A DNA stretch of 64,000 nt from Taenia hydatigena (lineage: Eukaryota; Platyhelminthes; Cestoda; Cyclophyllidea; Taeniidae): NCBI GenBank assembly GCA_036345935.2, contig JADWOT020001231.1, positions 186,001 through 250,000 on the forward strand. Reading direction: 5' to 3'. Position 1 is the first letter of the stretch, and each line of letters begins with the position of its first letter. The notes under the pieces are model-generated. The model searched no databases. It had not been told where the DNA came from and saw only the letters and a list, made by a program, of their open reading frames with translations. The translations under genes were made by a program, and so were the position numbers. This document shows positions 62,614 through 64,000 of this stretch, piece after piece.

Positions 62614-64000
62614 ATTTTGTTTCTTACCACCTTTCTGGTTCCACCGGTTCAATGCTTTGGCTGCTAGCACTCATCCCCAATCCTTACCACATGGTGCGCT
62701 AAACTTGCACCCATACACTCACTCAATGCAAGGCTGCTTTGCCTCATGTTTCGTGCGTCGGCATTTCAGATGCAGTCTAGCTCCGCATTAGGCTATCAGA
62801 GGCGATGCGATAAATCGAATTTGCTTTTATCATTTGTGGGAGTGTGTGGATTCATTCGATATAATGCTGCCAGTGGTGGCGGCTATAAGAAGGTAGAAGA
62901 GTAAAAGCATTATTAACAGGAATGCTTGAGGATAATGTGGATGAGGCTAAATGTGCTTGAAGTGAGTACTTGGTTTAAGGTGGCAGGTGGTTGTGAGGCA
63001 AAACCGAAAGTGATCCGGCTTTACATCTCGTGGCATATGTAGACCGTTATTATCGTCTTAGCAAAGTGCTACCCCTTGCCTGTTCTACACTTTCTTGCAT
63101 GATTTGAAGTGACATTGGTGTCAGCGAATAAGGAAGCATTGTGAAAACAATGCATCTAATTTGATCCTACTGCCTAAAAATGTGACTAGAAGGTAAATGT
63201 ATTTGCTGGATATGGCATTGTTGCTCGAATACCTGAAGATGGCTGCCGGGAGTAGGGCTAATGTGTCTAAAAGGATGGTCTTGCTCTTGTCACCACGTTT
63301 GCATTACTGTCGCACTGCCTTTGACGGAACGCATTAAGACACTGACAGTAATATATTTAAAACAAATTGAATCCTTTAGGTATAAAAGAGATTAGATCAA
63401 TACTTGAATGTGTTTTTACAAACCAATTTATAGATTGTCTTACATTCATTTTATAAAGAAGCAGGGTCAAGCATTTATCATCTTTTATTGGTTAAAACCT
63501 TTAAGAATTGCATGACATAAAGGCTGACCACTCTTAGCAGGCAGTGCGGAGTTAGGAGGAAATGCAGCATTGGAACTTGTCCCAGCATAAAAATTCAAAT
63601 ATATTTGCACAAATTAATGGCTCTAGACTGTTACACCTATGAGTTTTTACATTTTCTCATTTTCTCACTTATGCATTATATGCGAAAGTCCGATTTCGCC
63701 CTCAATAAACCTCATTCCTTCGACAGCGAAGCCAAATTCGCAAGGTTGGTTGCAGAGGTGAAAGTATTTTTGAATTGAGGCCTAATTTCTTTGCATTCGG
63801 TTAAATAGTTTTGCTTCTTGCTTTATAGTTGCAAAAAAATGAACGAGCGTCTCTGTGCACCACAGTCTTTAGAGTGCTCTGCCCTATCGCGAAATCCGAC
63901 AGCATGCAATTTATTCAGCGGTATGCAGGCTAAATTGTAATATCCTTTGTTGTCCGATAACGTGGTGAAGATATCTTTGGCATTACTGATTGTCTAGCAT
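62614..64000. other. No gene seen
   Basis: No frame of 60 codons or more and no repeat recognised to the end of the window. Confidence 0.4.

Noticed and set aside
1..64000. CRISPR array, bacterial operons or phage genes
   Set aside because: No regularly spaced identical repeats, no dense same-strand long frames.
1..64000. Telomeric arrays, rRNA genes, spliced-leader RNA
   Set aside because: Only isolated TTAGGG hits, no rRNA core sequence, and no match to the spliced-leader patterns I could look for by eye.

Overview
This is gene-poor eukaryotic nuclear DNA. It has no operons, long reading frames are rare (longest Met-to-stop frame 172 codons), and repeats are dispersed and diverged. The plausible coding pieces are short blocks bounded by GT-AG signals, some around very short introns (32, 42 and 77 nt). 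Base composition looks close to 40% G+C. CpG is not visibly depleted, which argues against a heavily methylated vertebrate genome. Short introns, many old repeats and an intact CpG content fit an invertebrate such as a flatworm (a cestode is my guess). This is inference; nothing in the window names the species.

Layout. 0-2 kb holds two tandem, decayed copies of an unidentified gene fragment, then a G-rich tract and a tRNA-Ser(GCT)-like gene. 2-14 kb is mostly featureless, with a pair of short direct repeats, one copy of dispersed family D and a few weak exon candidates. 14.7-18 kb is a large repeat (family A, copy 1) built on a degenerate tandem array with a unit of about 172 bp. 18-26 kb carries two inverted D copies, a fragment resembling a reverse-transcriptase motif and a cluster of family C. 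27 kb and 43-45 kb carry family B, including an inverted pair. 29.4-30.3 kb is a long purine-rich tract. 31.8-38.3 kb is the first area with phase-consistent exon chains: a short plus-strand chain at 32 kb, a six-exon minus-strand chain at 35.3-37.6 kb, and a divergent 126-codon frame at 37.9 kb. 38.7-39.8 kb is a third family C copy. 45.8-49.6 kb has several weak coding candidates. 55.5-56.65 kb is a more GC-rich island with the best splice signals in the window, on the minus strand. 58.2-60.2 kb is family A copy 2, followed directly by the same reverse-transcriptase-like fragment that sits 3.46 kb away from copy 1. A tRNA-Glu-like sequence lies near 62.6 kb.

Confidence. At this base composition, open frames of 40-130 codons arise often by chance, and many stretches are open on both strands. 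All protein-coding calls are therefore tentative. No protein is assigned a function with confidence. The repeat families were found by eye and are firmer than the gene models. Nothing in the window links the candidate genes into a pathway, and I found no convincing new biological system. The most distinctive structure is the pair of family A loci with the 172-bp array.
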